Positions 42,205-50,566 of a stretch of DNA of 64,000 bases are shown piece after piece. Both the position numbers and the translations under genes were made by a program. Origin of the DNA: Actinomadura sp. K4S16. Its GTDB lineage: Bacteria; Actinomycetota; Actinomycetes; Streptosporangiales; Streptosporangiaceae. Position 1 is the first letter of the stretch, and each line of letters starts with the position of its first letter. Location: assembly GCF_008327685.1 (NCBI RefSeq), contig NZ_BDDE01000013.1, forward strand, positions 496,001-560,000. The letters run 5' to 3'. Below the pieces are notes generated by a model. That model searched no databases and was not told where the DNA came from. It saw nothing but the letters and a program-made list of their open reading frames with translations.

Positions 42205-42247
42205 AACCTACGGGCCCGAATCGCATTCGGTCAACGACCTACGGGCC
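42205..42247 (-). promoter_or_regulatory. Promoter and palindromic operator of the P450 operon
   Basis: On the minus strand TTGACC (42234-42229), an 18-base spacer and TAGGTT (42210-42205) form a good sigma-70-type promoter. The 15-base palindrome CCGAAT-CGC-ATTCGG (42216-42230) covers the spacer and part of the -35. ACCTACGGGCC occurs twice (42206-42216 and 42237-42247), 31 bases apart. A TetR-type repressor site is likely, though no such gene is adjacent. Confidence 0.55.
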
Positions 42248-42317
42248 GATGGCGCACGGGCCCGCGGGGCGAACACGGGGTCCAAACGGGCGCGGGGCCA
42301 CAGAACGGGCACGCGGC

Positions 42318-43085
<768 letters not shown>

Positions 43086-43095
43086 GCGCAGCCTC

Positions 43096-44856
43096 CTAGT
43101 CGCCGGTGAACGCGCCGTCCGCCAGGTCCTCGAAGCGCTCGAGATCGTCCGCCGGGGCGTCGATGCCCCGCAGCGGGCCGGGGTCGGCGAGGTGGCTCCG
43201 AGCGTAGAGGCGCGCGACCAGCGCCTTGCGGTCCGTGCCGGAATCGGCGCGCTCCCACCCGGCCTGCTCCAGCAGCAGCGCCGCCGCGTACACGTCGGCC
43301 ATGTACTGGGCGAGCGGGTAGAGGCGGGCTTCGGCCACGGTCCTGTCGAGCCCGCGCCACTTCTCTATGGCCTCGCGGAGATGCCCGATGCTCTGCCCGA
43401 CCAGCGCGGCCGTCTCGTCGTCCCCGCCAGGCGCCTGCTCGACGGCCTGGGCGAGCCGTTCGAGGAACGGCTCATGGGCGTTCTGCCGCTCGATCGCGCG
43501 GCGGACGTCCAGGCACAGGATGTTGTCGCCGCCCTCCCAGATGGGGTTGACCTGCGCGTCCCGGAGGATCCGCGCGACCGGCCACTGCTCGATGTAGCCG
43601 TTCCCGCCGTGGATCTCGATGGCGTCGCTCGCGGCCGTCACGCCCAGCCGGGCGGCCCGCAGCTTGATGAGCGCGGCCCCCAGGCGCAGCCGGGGGCGTC
43701 CCAGGTACCCGTCGAAGACGAGCGCCTGCACGGCCTCGGTCTCCACGATCAGCTCGGCGAGCTTGCGGCGCATGAGCGGCTGCGCCCCCAGCGGCGCGCC
43801 GAACGCCTCGCGGGCCCGCGCGTAGCAGAGCGACTCGACGAGGGCCCGCCGCGCACAGCCGAGGCCCATCATGGAGATGCCGAGCCGGGCGCCGTTCGTC
43901 AGCTCCATCATGCGGGCGAGGCCCTTGCCGTCCCCGCCCTCGCCCGCGCTCGACGCCGGGGCCAGCAGGAACGCCTCCGCGTCGGTGAACTCGATCTCGG
44001 CCGACGCCACCGAGCGCGTGCCGAGCTTGTCCTTGAGCCGCCGGATCCGGACGCCGTTGCGCGAGCCGTCCCGCCGCTCCCGCAGGACGAGGAACGGCGC
44101 GATGCCCCGGACGCCGTCCACGGCGCCTTCCGGCTTGGCCAGCACCACGAACGCCGAGCCGTTGGCGTTGGACGCGAACCACTTGAACCCGTTGAGGCGC
44201 CAGGCGTCACCCTCCCGCGACGCGGTCGACTCCAGCGCGCCGAGGTCCGAGCCGCCCGACCGCTCGGTGAGCATCTGTGCGGCCTCGCCGGACATCTCCC
44301 CGGCCGCGAACAGCTCCCGCACCCGCGCCTTGACGTCGTCCGGTGCGAACATCTCCGTCAGCCCCACGACCATGTCGCCGCCGGTGCCGAGCGCGCACGC
44401 CATGCCGATGTCGGCCTGGTCGAGCAGGTAGCTCCACGCCACGCCCATCGGCGCGGGGTCGACGCCGGCGCGCTTCGCCTCGGCGACGAAACCGGGCCGG
44501 GTGAACGACGTCGCCACGATGTCCCGGCGCGCCGCCTCGAACGAGGGCGGCATCACGACCTCGCTGATGTCGCGTCCCCACCGGTCGTACTTCTCCAGGC
44601 GGGGCGGGTTGCGGTCGGTCTCCTCGGCCCGCCCGGCGATCGGCCCGCCCATCAGCGCGCCCATGTCCCTGAGCCGGGGCTCGGCCCAGCCGAAACCCTC
44701 TCCCAGGTGCCGCCGCATGAGGAACCGAAGCGTGGGGTCGCAGTCGTACCAGTTGCGGCCGACCGCGCCTCGGTAGCGCTCGGTCGCGTACCGGCGCGCC
44801 TTCTCCGCGCCCCCGAACGGCAGCCGGTCGAACGACTCGATGAGGTAGGACGCCAT
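43096..44856 (-). CDS. AidB-like acyl-CoA dehydrogenase
   Basis: 586 residues, longer than ordinary acyl-CoA dehydrogenases (about 380) and typical of the AidB branch with N- and C-terminal helical extensions. EAAQMLTERSGGSDLGALES and GFKWFASNANGSAFVVLAKP are the FAD-binding strands; AIEIHGGNGYIEQWPVARIL carries the conserved helix near the active site, with ILRDAQVNPIWEGGDNI following. With the crotonase downstream it suggests oxidation of an acyl- or aryl-CoA, although E. coli AidB itself is linked to alkylation damage. Divergent from a PaaX regulator. Confidence 0.91.
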   Translation of the reverse strand: MASYLIESFDRLPFGGAEKARRYATERYRGAVGRNWYDCDPTLRFLMRRHLGEGFGWAEPRLRDMGALMGGPIAGRAEETDRNPPRLEKYDRWGRDISEVVMPPSFEAARRDIVATSFTRPGFVAEAKRAGVDPAPMGVAWSYLLDQADIGMACALGTGGDMVVGLTEMFAPDDVKARVRELFAAGEMSGEAAQMLTERSGGSDLGALESTASREGDAWRLNGFKWFASNANGSAFVVLAKPEGAVDGVRGIAPFLVLRERRDGSRNGVRIRRLKDKLGTRSVASAEIEFTDAEAFLLAPASSAGEGGDGKGLARMMELTNGARLGISMMGLGCARRALVESLCYARAREAFGAPLGAQPLMRRKLAELIVETEAVQALVFDGYLGRPRLRLGAALIKLRAARLGVTAASDAIEIHGGNGYIEQWPVARILRDAQVNPIWEGGDNILCLDVRRAIERQNAHEPFLERLAQAVEQAPGGDDETAALVGQSIGHLREAIEKWRGLDRTVAEARLYPLAQYMADVYAAALLLEQAGWERADSGTDRKALVARLYARSHLADPGPLRGIDAPADDLERFEDLADGAFTGD

Positions 44857-44864
44857 GGCTCGAC

Positions 44865-44901
44865 ATTACACTTAGCTCTCACGCGACGGAAAGACTGTAA
44901 T
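44865..44901. promoter_or_regulatory. Divergent TGTAAT elements between AidB-like and PaaX genes
   Basis: ATTACA (44865-44870) and TGTAAT (44896-44901) are inverted copies 25 bases apart, each reading TGTAAT toward its gene. The left one ends eight bases before the AidB-like ATG, suggesting a leaderless transcript there; the right one could be the -10 of the PaaX gene 46 bases before its ATG. Confidence 0.4.
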
Positions 44902-44947
44902 CTGAGGACGGGGCCACCCCGGGTCCCCGGTAGGGTCACGACCAGCC

Positions 44948-45679
44948 ATGGACAGCCTGGAGATTCGCCCGCTCACCGCTCGGTCCGTCGTCCTGAGCAC
45001 CCTGCTGGGCGTCCACCCGCCCCGGCTCCCGGCCCGGTACCTCGTCCGCGTCGGCGAGCTGTTCGGCATCGCGGAGGGGACGATCCGGGTGGCGCTCTCG
45101 CGCATGGTCGCCGCCGGCGACCTCGTCCAGTCCGGCGGCATGTACGCCCTCACCGAGCGCCTCCTCGCCCGCCAGGCCCGCCAGGACGAGGCCCGCCTCC
45201 CCCCGACCCGCCCCTGGGACGGCGGCTGGGAGATCGCCGTCATCACCGCCGAGCGCCGTCCCGCCGCCGACCGCGCGGCGCTGCGGCAGGCGATGTCGAC
45301 CATGCGGCTGGCCGAACTGCGGGAGGGCACCTGGCTGCGCCCGGCGAACGTGACCCGCCCGCGGCCCGAGCCCGTCCTGCGCCAGTGCACCTTCCTCACC
45401 GGCCGTCCCGAGGGCGACCCCGCCGCCCTGGCCGCGTCCCTGTGGGACCTCGACGCCTGGACGGCCAAGGCCCACGCCCTGCGCACCGCCCTGGCCGAGG
45501 CCGCCTCGATCGCCGAGCGCTTCACCTACGCGGCGGCCATCCTGCGCCACCTGCTGAACGACCCGCTCCTCCCCCCGGAACTGCTGCCTCCCGACTGGCC
45601 CGGGCCCGACCTGCGCGCCCACTACGAGGCCTTCGAAGCGGACTTCGAGCAGCTCCTCACCACCCACGTCCTCGCCTGA
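44948..45679 (+). CDS. PaaX-family transcriptional regulator
   Basis: 243 residues. The N-terminal winged helix (LTARSVVLSTLLGVHPPRLP, GIAEGTIRVALSRMVAAGDL, GMYALTERLLARQ) is followed by PaaX middle and C-terminal domains (PWDGGWEIAVITAERRPAAD, EGTWLRPANV, LNDPLLPPELLPPDWPGPDL). PaaX represses phenylacetyl-CoA catabolism and releases DNA on binding an aryl-CoA. Its divergent neighbours encode an acyl-CoA dehydrogenase and a crotonase, fitting control of an acyl-CoA pathway; the paa genes themselves are not here. Confidence 0.92.
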   Translation: MDSLEIRPLTARSVVLSTLLGVHPPRLPARYLVRVGELFGIAEGTIRVALSRMVAAGDLVQSGGMYALTERLLARQARQDEARLPPTRPWDGGWEIAVITAERRPAADRAALRQAMSTMRLAELREGTWLRPANVTRPRPEPVLRQCTFLTGRPEGDPAALAASLWDLDAWTAKAHALRTALAEAASIAERFTYAAAILRHLLNDPLLPPELLPPDWPGPDLRAHYEAFEADFEQLLTTHVLA

Positions 45680-45688
45680 AGCCCGGGC

Positions 45689-46879
45689 ATGGGACGGGCC
45701 TGGAGCATCGCGGCGGCGGTCATCGCCGCAGTGTTCTTATCGATCACCCAGTGGGACACGGCCGCCCACATCCCGCCGTACCTGACCGCCTTCCGCTACG
45801 GCGACGACCCCATCGCCAGGGTCTTCTCCTTCTTCGCTCCGCTGACGCCGCACGACTCCGTCGGCCCCCATCTGCGGCCGTGGATCTGGCCGCTGCGGTT
45901 CGGCGTCTACCTGCTGACCACCGCGCTCGTCTATCTCGTCGCACGCTCCCTCACGGCGAGGACGGGTATCGCCGGGGCCGTCCTCCGCTGGACGAGCGCG
46001 GTGATGCTGGCCTTCGGAGCCGGCGAGGTGGCGGCGCTGACGATCGTGATCCTCGACGGGCTCGGCGACCCGCCGGGCGTCTCCCTGGCGATCGTGATCG
46101 ACACGCGATGGGACCGCCACTTCTGGCCCTCCGACGCGCTGTTCGCCGGTGTCGGCATGGCCCTGTGGACCGGGGTCCCGCTGGCAGGACTTTACCTGGC
46201 GCACCGCGTCTGGCGGGCGAGACGGCCCGACCACGTCCCCGACGTGCTCGCGGGGGCTGTCAGCGACCTGCCGGGGCGGGCGCGCCACATCGCCACGGTC
46301 GGCATCATTCCCGCGGTGTGCCTGGCCTTCCTCGGCGGCGCCACCACATTCATCTCCTCGGACGACGGCCGGGTCTCGCTGCCGGAAGCGCTGTCGAACA
46401 TCTCGCTCTATCCGAGGCTGCGACCGAAACCGCCGCCGAACGCGGTCGACGACTGGCTCGCCCCAAAGGACGGCGAGAGGTTCATGTTCTACTCCGGCCT
46501 CAAGGAGAGTTGGCCGGTGTCGACCGCCGTGGCGCTCGTCTTCATCGCGCTGTTGTGGCTGCTGCTGTGGTGGGTCGTCTCCCGGATGGAGCCAGGGGCT
46601 CGACACGGCACCCTGCAGGCGTTCCTCTTCGGATGGTCGCTCACCGTTCTCACCGGTGCCCTGACCGGGCTCTTCCATGCCGCGCTGTCCCGCGTGACCT
46701 ACGGGAGCAGCATCGGTTTCGGGACGCAGGTGACGCTCATCCTGCCGTTCGCGATGCGGTTCGGCGCCGTCTGGGGGTGGCTCGTCGGCCTGGCCGTCGC
46801 GTTCTCCTACCGGAGAAGCCGATTCCTCGGCGCGGCCGGAGCTACGGACACTTCGGCGGAGCCGGAGACGACTCCTTGA
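45689..46879 (+). CDS. Polytopic membrane protein of unknown function
   Basis: 396 residues starting MGRAWSIAAAVIAAVFLSIT, nine bases after the PaaX stop. About eight hydrophobic helices (near residues 5-22, 70-90, 98-122, 150-172, 205-225, 278-300, 310-335, 350-375) with one hydrophilic loop (YPRLRPKPPPNAVDDWLAPK). No transporter or enzyme motif is recognised. Its 3' end overlaps a convergent gene for a membrane-anchored protein by 38 bases; both lack known families and may belong to one lineage-specific locus. Confidence 0.75.
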   Translation: MGRAWSIAAAVIAAVFLSITQWDTAAHIPPYLTAFRYGDDPIARVFSFFAPLTPHDSVGPHLRPWIWPLRFGVYLLTTALVYLVARSLTARTGIAGAVLRWTSAVMLAFGAGEVAALTIVILDGLGDPPGVSLAIVIDTRWDRHFWPSDALFAGVGMALWTGVPLAGLYLAHRVWRARRPDHVPDVLAGAVSDLPGRARHIATVGIIPAVCLAFLGGATTFISSDDGRVSLPEALSNISLYPRLRPKPPPNAVDDWLAPKDGERFMFYSGLKESWPVSTAVALVFIALLWLLLWWVVSRMEPGARHGTLQAFLFGWSLTVLTGALTGLFHAALSRVTYGSSIGFGTQVTLILPFAMRFGAVWGWLVGLAVAFSYRRSRFLGAAGATDTSAEPETTP

Positions 46880-47798
46880 GCAGCTTCGCGTACTTGGCCG
46901 CCGGCACCTTCGTGTAGTGCTGCCTCTGGCAGTTCAGCCCGTCCATGAACACCGCCTGGTACCGCGCGACGTCGGCGAGCCTGCCGGTCAGCGCGAACAG
47001 CCGGTTCCCCGGAGCCCTGATCGACATCTGGTGGCGCCCGCCGCCCGCGATGTAGTCGACCTGCACGCTCCACTGGCAGTACGGCCCCTCCTTGGACGCG
47101 GGCCTACCTGGACGCCCGATGGTCGCCACGATCGCGAGCGTCTCCTTCTTGCCCTTCTCCAGGGTCAGCCGCTGCGCCTTGGGGCCGACGAAGAACGGGG
47201 AGAGCCTTCCGTCCTCGTTCCGCTGGAAGACCGGGCGCGGGCGCGGGCCGTCGACCACGAGGAAGAGCGCGATCTTGTCGCCCGCCCCCGCGCTCGGGTT
47301 CTCGATGAGCGCGCCCGACGGCGCCGGGCCGCACCGCCCGCCGGCCATGACCGGGCGGACGTCCACGATCTCCACGTCCTCGTTCCGGCGGGTCTCGACG
47401 GTGATCTCCCAGCGGGAGGTGCCGACGTCGATCGCGCCGTGCGCGGCCAGCCACTCGTCGGTCAGCGAGTCCGGCGGCGCCGCACCGCCGGGGAGCGCGT
47501 CTCCGCCGCCCTTTCGCGCCGGCACGAGAACGTCGTTGCCGGCGTCGAGGTCATGGTAGACGTCGACGACCCGGATCGCCTCGCCCGCCGAGACCGAGTC
47601 GGCCACCTCCCCGGGCGTCAGCCAGCCTTCGCCCACCGCTCGGAGCGTGTCCTGGAAATAGGCGGCGGTCACGGCCATGACGATGAGCGATAACCAGGCG
47701 AACGGCTGCTGGTACCAGCGTTTTCGCGAAGGGGGCCGATGGGCGTTCCTGGGCTGCCTGCGCCCGCTGCCATGCCGAGTGCTCATCCACGCCCGCAT
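46842..47798 (-). CDS. Membrane-anchored extracytoplasmic protein of unknown function
   Basis: 318 residues, ATG 47798 after GAAGGCGAGCG (ATG 47786 is an alternative). An Arg-rich cytoplasmic start and one helix (PFAWLSLIVMAVTAAYFQDT) place residues 55-318 outside. That part is beta-rich (SRWEITVETRRNEDVEIVDV, DKIALFLVVDGPRPRPVFQR) and has Cys residues in GGRCGPAPSG, PYCQWSV, LNCQRQHY and PPKCP that could form two disulfides. No family is recognised. Confidence 0.72.
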   Translation of the reverse strand: MRAWMSTRHGSGRRQPRNAHRPPSRKRWYQQPFAWLSLIVMAVTAAYFQDTLRAVGEGWLTPGEVADSVSAGEAIRVVDVYHDLDAGNDVLVPARKGGGDALPGGAAPPDSLTDEWLAAHGAIDVGTSRWEITVETRRNEDVEIVDVRPVMAGGRCGPAPSGALIENPSAGAGDKIALFLVVDGPRPRPVFQRNEDGRLSPFFVGPKAQRLTLEKGKKETLAIVATIGRPGRPASKEGPYCQWSVQVDYIAGGGRHQMSIRAPGNRLFALTGRLADVARYQAVFMDGLNCQRQHYTKVPAAKYAKLLKESSPAPPKCP

Positions 47799-47845
47799 CG
47801 CTCGCCTTCTGGTGAATCAAGACGTTAACACGCGAGTCTGTTTCT

Positions 47846-48970
47846 TCAAGGAAACGTGATCAGCTGGCGGACGGCCTCGGCGGTGTGGAGGCGGTCGAAG
47901 CCCTCGTTGACGGCGTCGAGGGGAAGACGGCCGCTGAGGAGGGCGTCCACGGGGAGGGAGCCGTCGCGGTAAAGGCCGATGAAGCGGGGGACGTCGCGCC
48001 TGGGGACGCACGAGCCGAGGTAGCTGCCGCGCAGGGTCCGCTCCTCGGCGACGAGGCTGAGCGCGGGCAGGGACAGCGGCGCGCCGGGGGCGGGGAGGCC
48101 GACCGTGACGGTCGTGCCGCCGGGGCGGGTGGCGGCGTAGGCCTGTTCGAGGACGGCGACGACGCCCGTCGTCTCGATGACCTTCTCCGCGCCGCCGGAC
48201 GTGAGGTCGCGGACCGCCTCGACGGCGTCCGGGCCGCCCGCGACGGGCCGGGCTCCGAGGCGCTCGGCGAGGTCGCGCTTGTGGGCGACGACGTCCAAGG
48301 CGAGGACGGTGGAGGCTCCGGCGGCCTTGGCGGCGAGGACGGCGGACAGGCCGACGCCGCCGAGGCCGAAGACGGCGACGGTGTCGCCCGGGGCGACGGC
48401 GGCGCTGTGGAGGGCGGCGCCGGCCCCGGTGAGGACGGCGCAGCCGAACAGCGCGGCGATGTCGAAGGGCAGGTCGCGGTCGACCTTCACGGCGGACCGC
48501 GCCGAGACGACGGTGTACTCGGAGAACGCCGAGACGCCGAGGTGGTGGTTCGGGCGGGTGCCGTCCGGGGCCCGGAACCGCCTGCCGCCGCCGAGCAGGG
48601 TTCCGGCGCCGTTGGCCTGGGCGCCCGGTCCGCACAGGGCGGGGCGTCCGGCGACGCAGCGCTCGCAGTGCCCGCAGGCCGGGACGAACGCGAGGACGAC
48701 GTGGTCGCCGGGGGCGAACTCGGTACCGGGCCCGGTCTCGACCACCTCGCCCGCGGCCTCGTGCCCGAGGGCCATCGGGAGGGGGCGCGGCCTCGACCCG
48801 TTGATGACGGACAGGTCGGAGTGGCAGAGGCCGGCGGCGCCGATCCGGACCAGCAGCTCGCCGTGGCCGGGCGGGTCCAGGCGCAGGTCGGCGATCTCCA
48901 GGGGACGGGACGCGGCGTAGGGGGCGGGGCGTCCCGACTCGACGAGGACGGCGGCGCGGGTCGCGGTCAT
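47846..48970 (-). CDS. Zinc-dependent alcohol dehydrogenase, class III-like
   Basis: 374 residues, ATG 48970 overlapping the thioesterase stop (ATGA). Catalytic zinc ligands AGLCHSDLSV, ALGHEAAGEVVETG and FGCAVLTGAGA; structural zinc loop ACGHCERCVAGRPALCGPG with four Cys. Rossmann VAVFGLGGVGLSAVLAAKAA and LALDVVAHKRDLAERLGAR. The NHHLGVSAFSEYTVV stretch is typical of this branch, shared with mycothiol- or NDMA-linked dehydrogenases. Coupled to a hot-dog thioesterase, so the pair may act on a CoA-derived aldehyde or alcohol. Confidence 0.92.
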   Translation of the reverse strand: MTATRAAVLVESGRPAPYAASRPLEIADLRLDPPGHGELLVRIGAAGLCHSDLSVINGSRPRPLPMALGHEAAGEVVETGPGTEFAPGDHVVLAFVPACGHCERCVAGRPALCGPGAQANGAGTLLGGGRRFRAPDGTRPNHHLGVSAFSEYTVVSARSAVKVDRDLPFDIAALFGCAVLTGAGAALHSAAVAPGDTVAVFGLGGVGLSAVLAAKAAGASTVLALDVVAHKRDLAERLGARPVAGGPDAVEAVRDLTSGGAEKVIETTGVVAVLEQAYAATRPGGTTVTVGLPAPGAPLSLPALSLVAEERTLRGSYLGSCVPRRDVPRFIGLYRDGSLPVDALLSGRLPLDAVNEGFDRLHTAEAVRQLITFP

Positions 48971-49383
48971 GAGGCGAGCAGCTTCTGCATCTCGGTGCGG
49001 ACCGCTCCGGTGATCTCGACCGGGCGGCGGGTGTCCCGGTCGACGAAGACGTGCACGAAGTGGCCCTCGGCGACGAGCGCGCCGTCCGACCCGCGCAGCA
49101 TGCCGATCTCCCACCGGACGCTGGAGCGGCCGAGCTTCCCGACGCGGAGCCCCACGCGGATCATGTCGGGGAACGAGACCTCGGCCTTGTACTCGCAGTG
49201 GGACTCCACGCAGAGCGCGATCGAACCGGAGGTCGCGGGGTCGAAGCCGGCGGTCCGGATCATCCACTCGTTAATGACGGTGTCCATCAGCGAGTAGTGG
49301 ACGACGTTGTTGACGTGCCCGTAGACGTCGTTGTCCTTCCACCGCGTGGGGACATTCTCCCAGTACAGGTACTCGCCGGTCAT
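48967..49383 (-). CDS. Acyl-CoA thioesterase (4HBT hot-dog fold)
   Basis: 138 residues from ATG 49383. The motif RWKDNDVYGHVNNVVHYSLM contains the catalytic Asp of the 4-hydroxybenzoyl-CoA thioesterase family, then YKAEVSFPDMIRVGLRVGKL and VAEGHFVHVFVDRDTRRPVE. No ribosome site precedes the ATG; TACTCT lies seven bases upstream, so the mRNA is probably leaderless. An upstream ATG at 49434 is less likely. Coupled with the alcohol dehydrogenase. Confidence 0.91.
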   Translation of the reverse strand: MTGEYLYWENVPTRWKDNDVYGHVNNVVHYSLMDTVINEWMIRTAGFDPATSGSIALCVESHCEYKAEVSFPDMIRVGLRVGKLGRSSVRWEIGMLRGSDGALVAEGHFVHVFVDRDTRRPVEITGAVRTEMQKLLAS

Positions 49384-49390
49384 GGGGAGA

Positions 49391-49396
49391 AGAGTA
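49391..49396 (-). promoter_or_regulatory. -10 element for a probable leaderless thioesterase transcript
   Basis: TACTCT on the minus strand, seven bases upstream of ATG 49383. Confidence 0.4.
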
Positions 49397-49526
49397 AGGG
49401 GCGGGTCCTGGGCGGCGCCGCATCGGCCGGTCATAACGGTGACCGTGCAAAATGTCAGCCGGGTGCGCGAGTGCGCGCGCCCAACGGTGCGGTGCGACCG
49501 GCAGGGTGCGTGCCCGCAAGGCGGAA

Positions 49527-49587
49527 GCGGCGTTCACCAGGCCGCGAGGAAAGGTTCTGAGCACGATCCCGGCCAGGTGAACGCCGC
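49527..49587. repeat. Long inverted repeat downstream of the superoxide dismutase gene
   Basis: GCGGCGTTCACCAGGCCG (49527-49544) and CGGCCAGGTGAACGCCGC (49570-49587) are 18-base inverted copies with one mismatch and a 25-base loop. It starts 31 bases after the SOD stop, so it probably terminates that transcript, but the loop is unusually long and the arms could also be the ends of a tiny mobile element. The rest of 49384-49617 shows nothing else. Confidence 0.55.
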
Positions 49588-49617
49588 CTCTCAGCGGCGC
49601 CGCGCGGACGCCGCCGT

Positions 49618-50241
49618 CTATCGGGCCGCGGCGGCACCGGACGGCGTGCGGGCCGCGTCGAAGCGGGCCTTCACGTCCGTCCAGTTCACGAGCGACCAGA
49701 GCTTCTCCACGTAGTCCGGGCGGACGTTGCGGTACTGCAGGTAGTAGGCGTGCTCCCAGGCGTCGAAGACCAGCAGCGGGGTCGTGCTCATGCCGACGTT
49801 GCCGTGGTGGTCGTAGACCTGCTCGACGACGAGGCGCCCGCCGAGGGGCTCCCACGCGAGGACGCCCCAGCCGGAGCCCTGCACGGTGGAGGTCGCCGCC
49901 GTGAGCTGCTTCTGGAACGCCTCGAACGTCCCGAAGTGCTCGTCGATGGCCGCCGCGAGGTCCCCGTCTGGGCGGTCGCCGCCGTCCGGCGACAGGTTGT
50001 CCCAGAAGATCGAGTGCAGGACGTGGCCGGAGAGGTTGAACGCGAACGTCTTCTCCAGGCCGACCAGCCCGCCGAACTGCTCCTTGTCGCGCGCCTCGGC
50101 GAGCCTCTCCAGCGTGTCGTTGGCGCCCTTGACGTAGGCGGCGTGGTGCTTGGAGTGGTGCAGCTCCAGGATCTCGCCGGTGATCGCCGGCTCCAGGGCG
50201 GCGTAGTCGTAGGGCAGGTCGGGAAGCGTGTAGTCGGCCAT
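49618..50241 (-). CDS. sodF: Superoxide dismutase, Fe/Mn type
   Basis: 207 residues. Metal ligands: His in ITGEILELHHSKHHAAYV, His in FNLSGHVLHSIFWDNL, then Asp and His in LLVFDAWEHAYYLQYRN. The active-site segment GSGWGVLAWEPLGGRL is normal. The metal cannot be read safely from sequence, but the promoter overlaps a Nur-type box, which in streptomycetes controls the Fe enzyme (SodF), so Fe is favoured. Start ATG 50241 has no ribosome site and may be leaderless. Confidence 0.93.
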   Translation of the reverse strand: MADYTLPDLPYDYAALEPAITGEILELHHSKHHAAYVKGANDTLERLAEARDKEQFGGLVGLEKTFAFNLSGHVLHSIFWDNLSPDGGDRPDGDLAAAIDEHFGTFEAFQKQLTAATSTVQGSGWGVLAWEPLGGRLVVEQVYDHHGNVGMSTTPLLVFDAWEHAYYLQYRNVRPDYVEKLWSLVNWTDVKARFDAARTPSGAAAAR

Positions 50242-50251
50242 GCGGCCACTA

Positions 50252-50268
50252 TTGCAAACGAGTTGCAG
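50252..50268 (-). promoter_or_regulatory. Nur-like (nickel Fur-family) operator before superoxide dismutase
   Basis: TTGCAA (50252-50257), five bases ACGAG, and TTGCAG (50263-50268) match the streptomycete Nur box TTGCAA-N5-TTGCAA in 11 of 12 positions. It lies 10 bases upstream of the SOD start, over the promoter, so nickel-dependent repression is predicted. Confidence 0.65.
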
Positions 50269-50293
50269 TTACGTCCAGTGCGCAATACGAGCG

Positions 50294-50322
50294 GGACCCG
50301 CCCCCGGGGCGGGGACGGGTCC
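50294..50322 (-). terminator. Hairpin terminator after the small basic protein gene
   Basis: GGACCCG (50294-50300) pairs with CGGGTCC (50316-50322), enclosing a further CCGCCCC/GGGGCGG-type stem. It is 30 bases downstream of the minus-strand stop at 50353 and upstream of the SOD promoter. Confidence 0.55.
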
Positions 50323-50352
50323 GGTGCTCGGTATCGGGTGGTCGGCCGGTGC

Positions 50353-50502
50353 TCAGTAGCGGCGGCGGCCTCCACCGCCGCGACCTCGTGACAGCAGTCC
50401 GCGGATCTTGGCCTGGGTGCGGGGGTCCCGGGCGAGCCGTTCCGCCCGCGCCCGCGCCTTGCGCCCCTGCGGGCTGCGGGCGAACCGCATGATCTTGTCC
50501 AT
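50353..50502 (-). CDS. Small basic protein (49 aa) next to nrdB
   Basis: ATG 50502 gives MDKIMRFARSPQGRKARARA, RLARDPRTQAKIRGLLSRGR and a Gly/Arg tail ending RRRY. GTG 50511, three codons upstream and preceded by GAGGAAGAAC, is an equally plausible start. The pattern SPQGR..A.A..LARDP..R..I..LL.R is one I associate with short conserved actinobacterial proteins of unknown function. It lies 64 bases downstream of nrdB in the same direction. Confidence 0.65.
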   Translation of the reverse strand: MDKIMRFARSPQGRKARARAERLARDPRTQAKIRGLLSRGRGGGGRRRY

Positions 50503-50566
50503 GAGCGGCACGTTCTTCCTCCTCGGGCTGGTCTTTACCGTTCAACGACTGCCCGTTCTGGAAGGT

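Noticed and set aside
43096..44856. Calling the AidB-like gene a DNA-alkylation repair factor
   Set aside because: Its operon with a crotonase and opposite PaaX fits acyl-CoA catabolism better.
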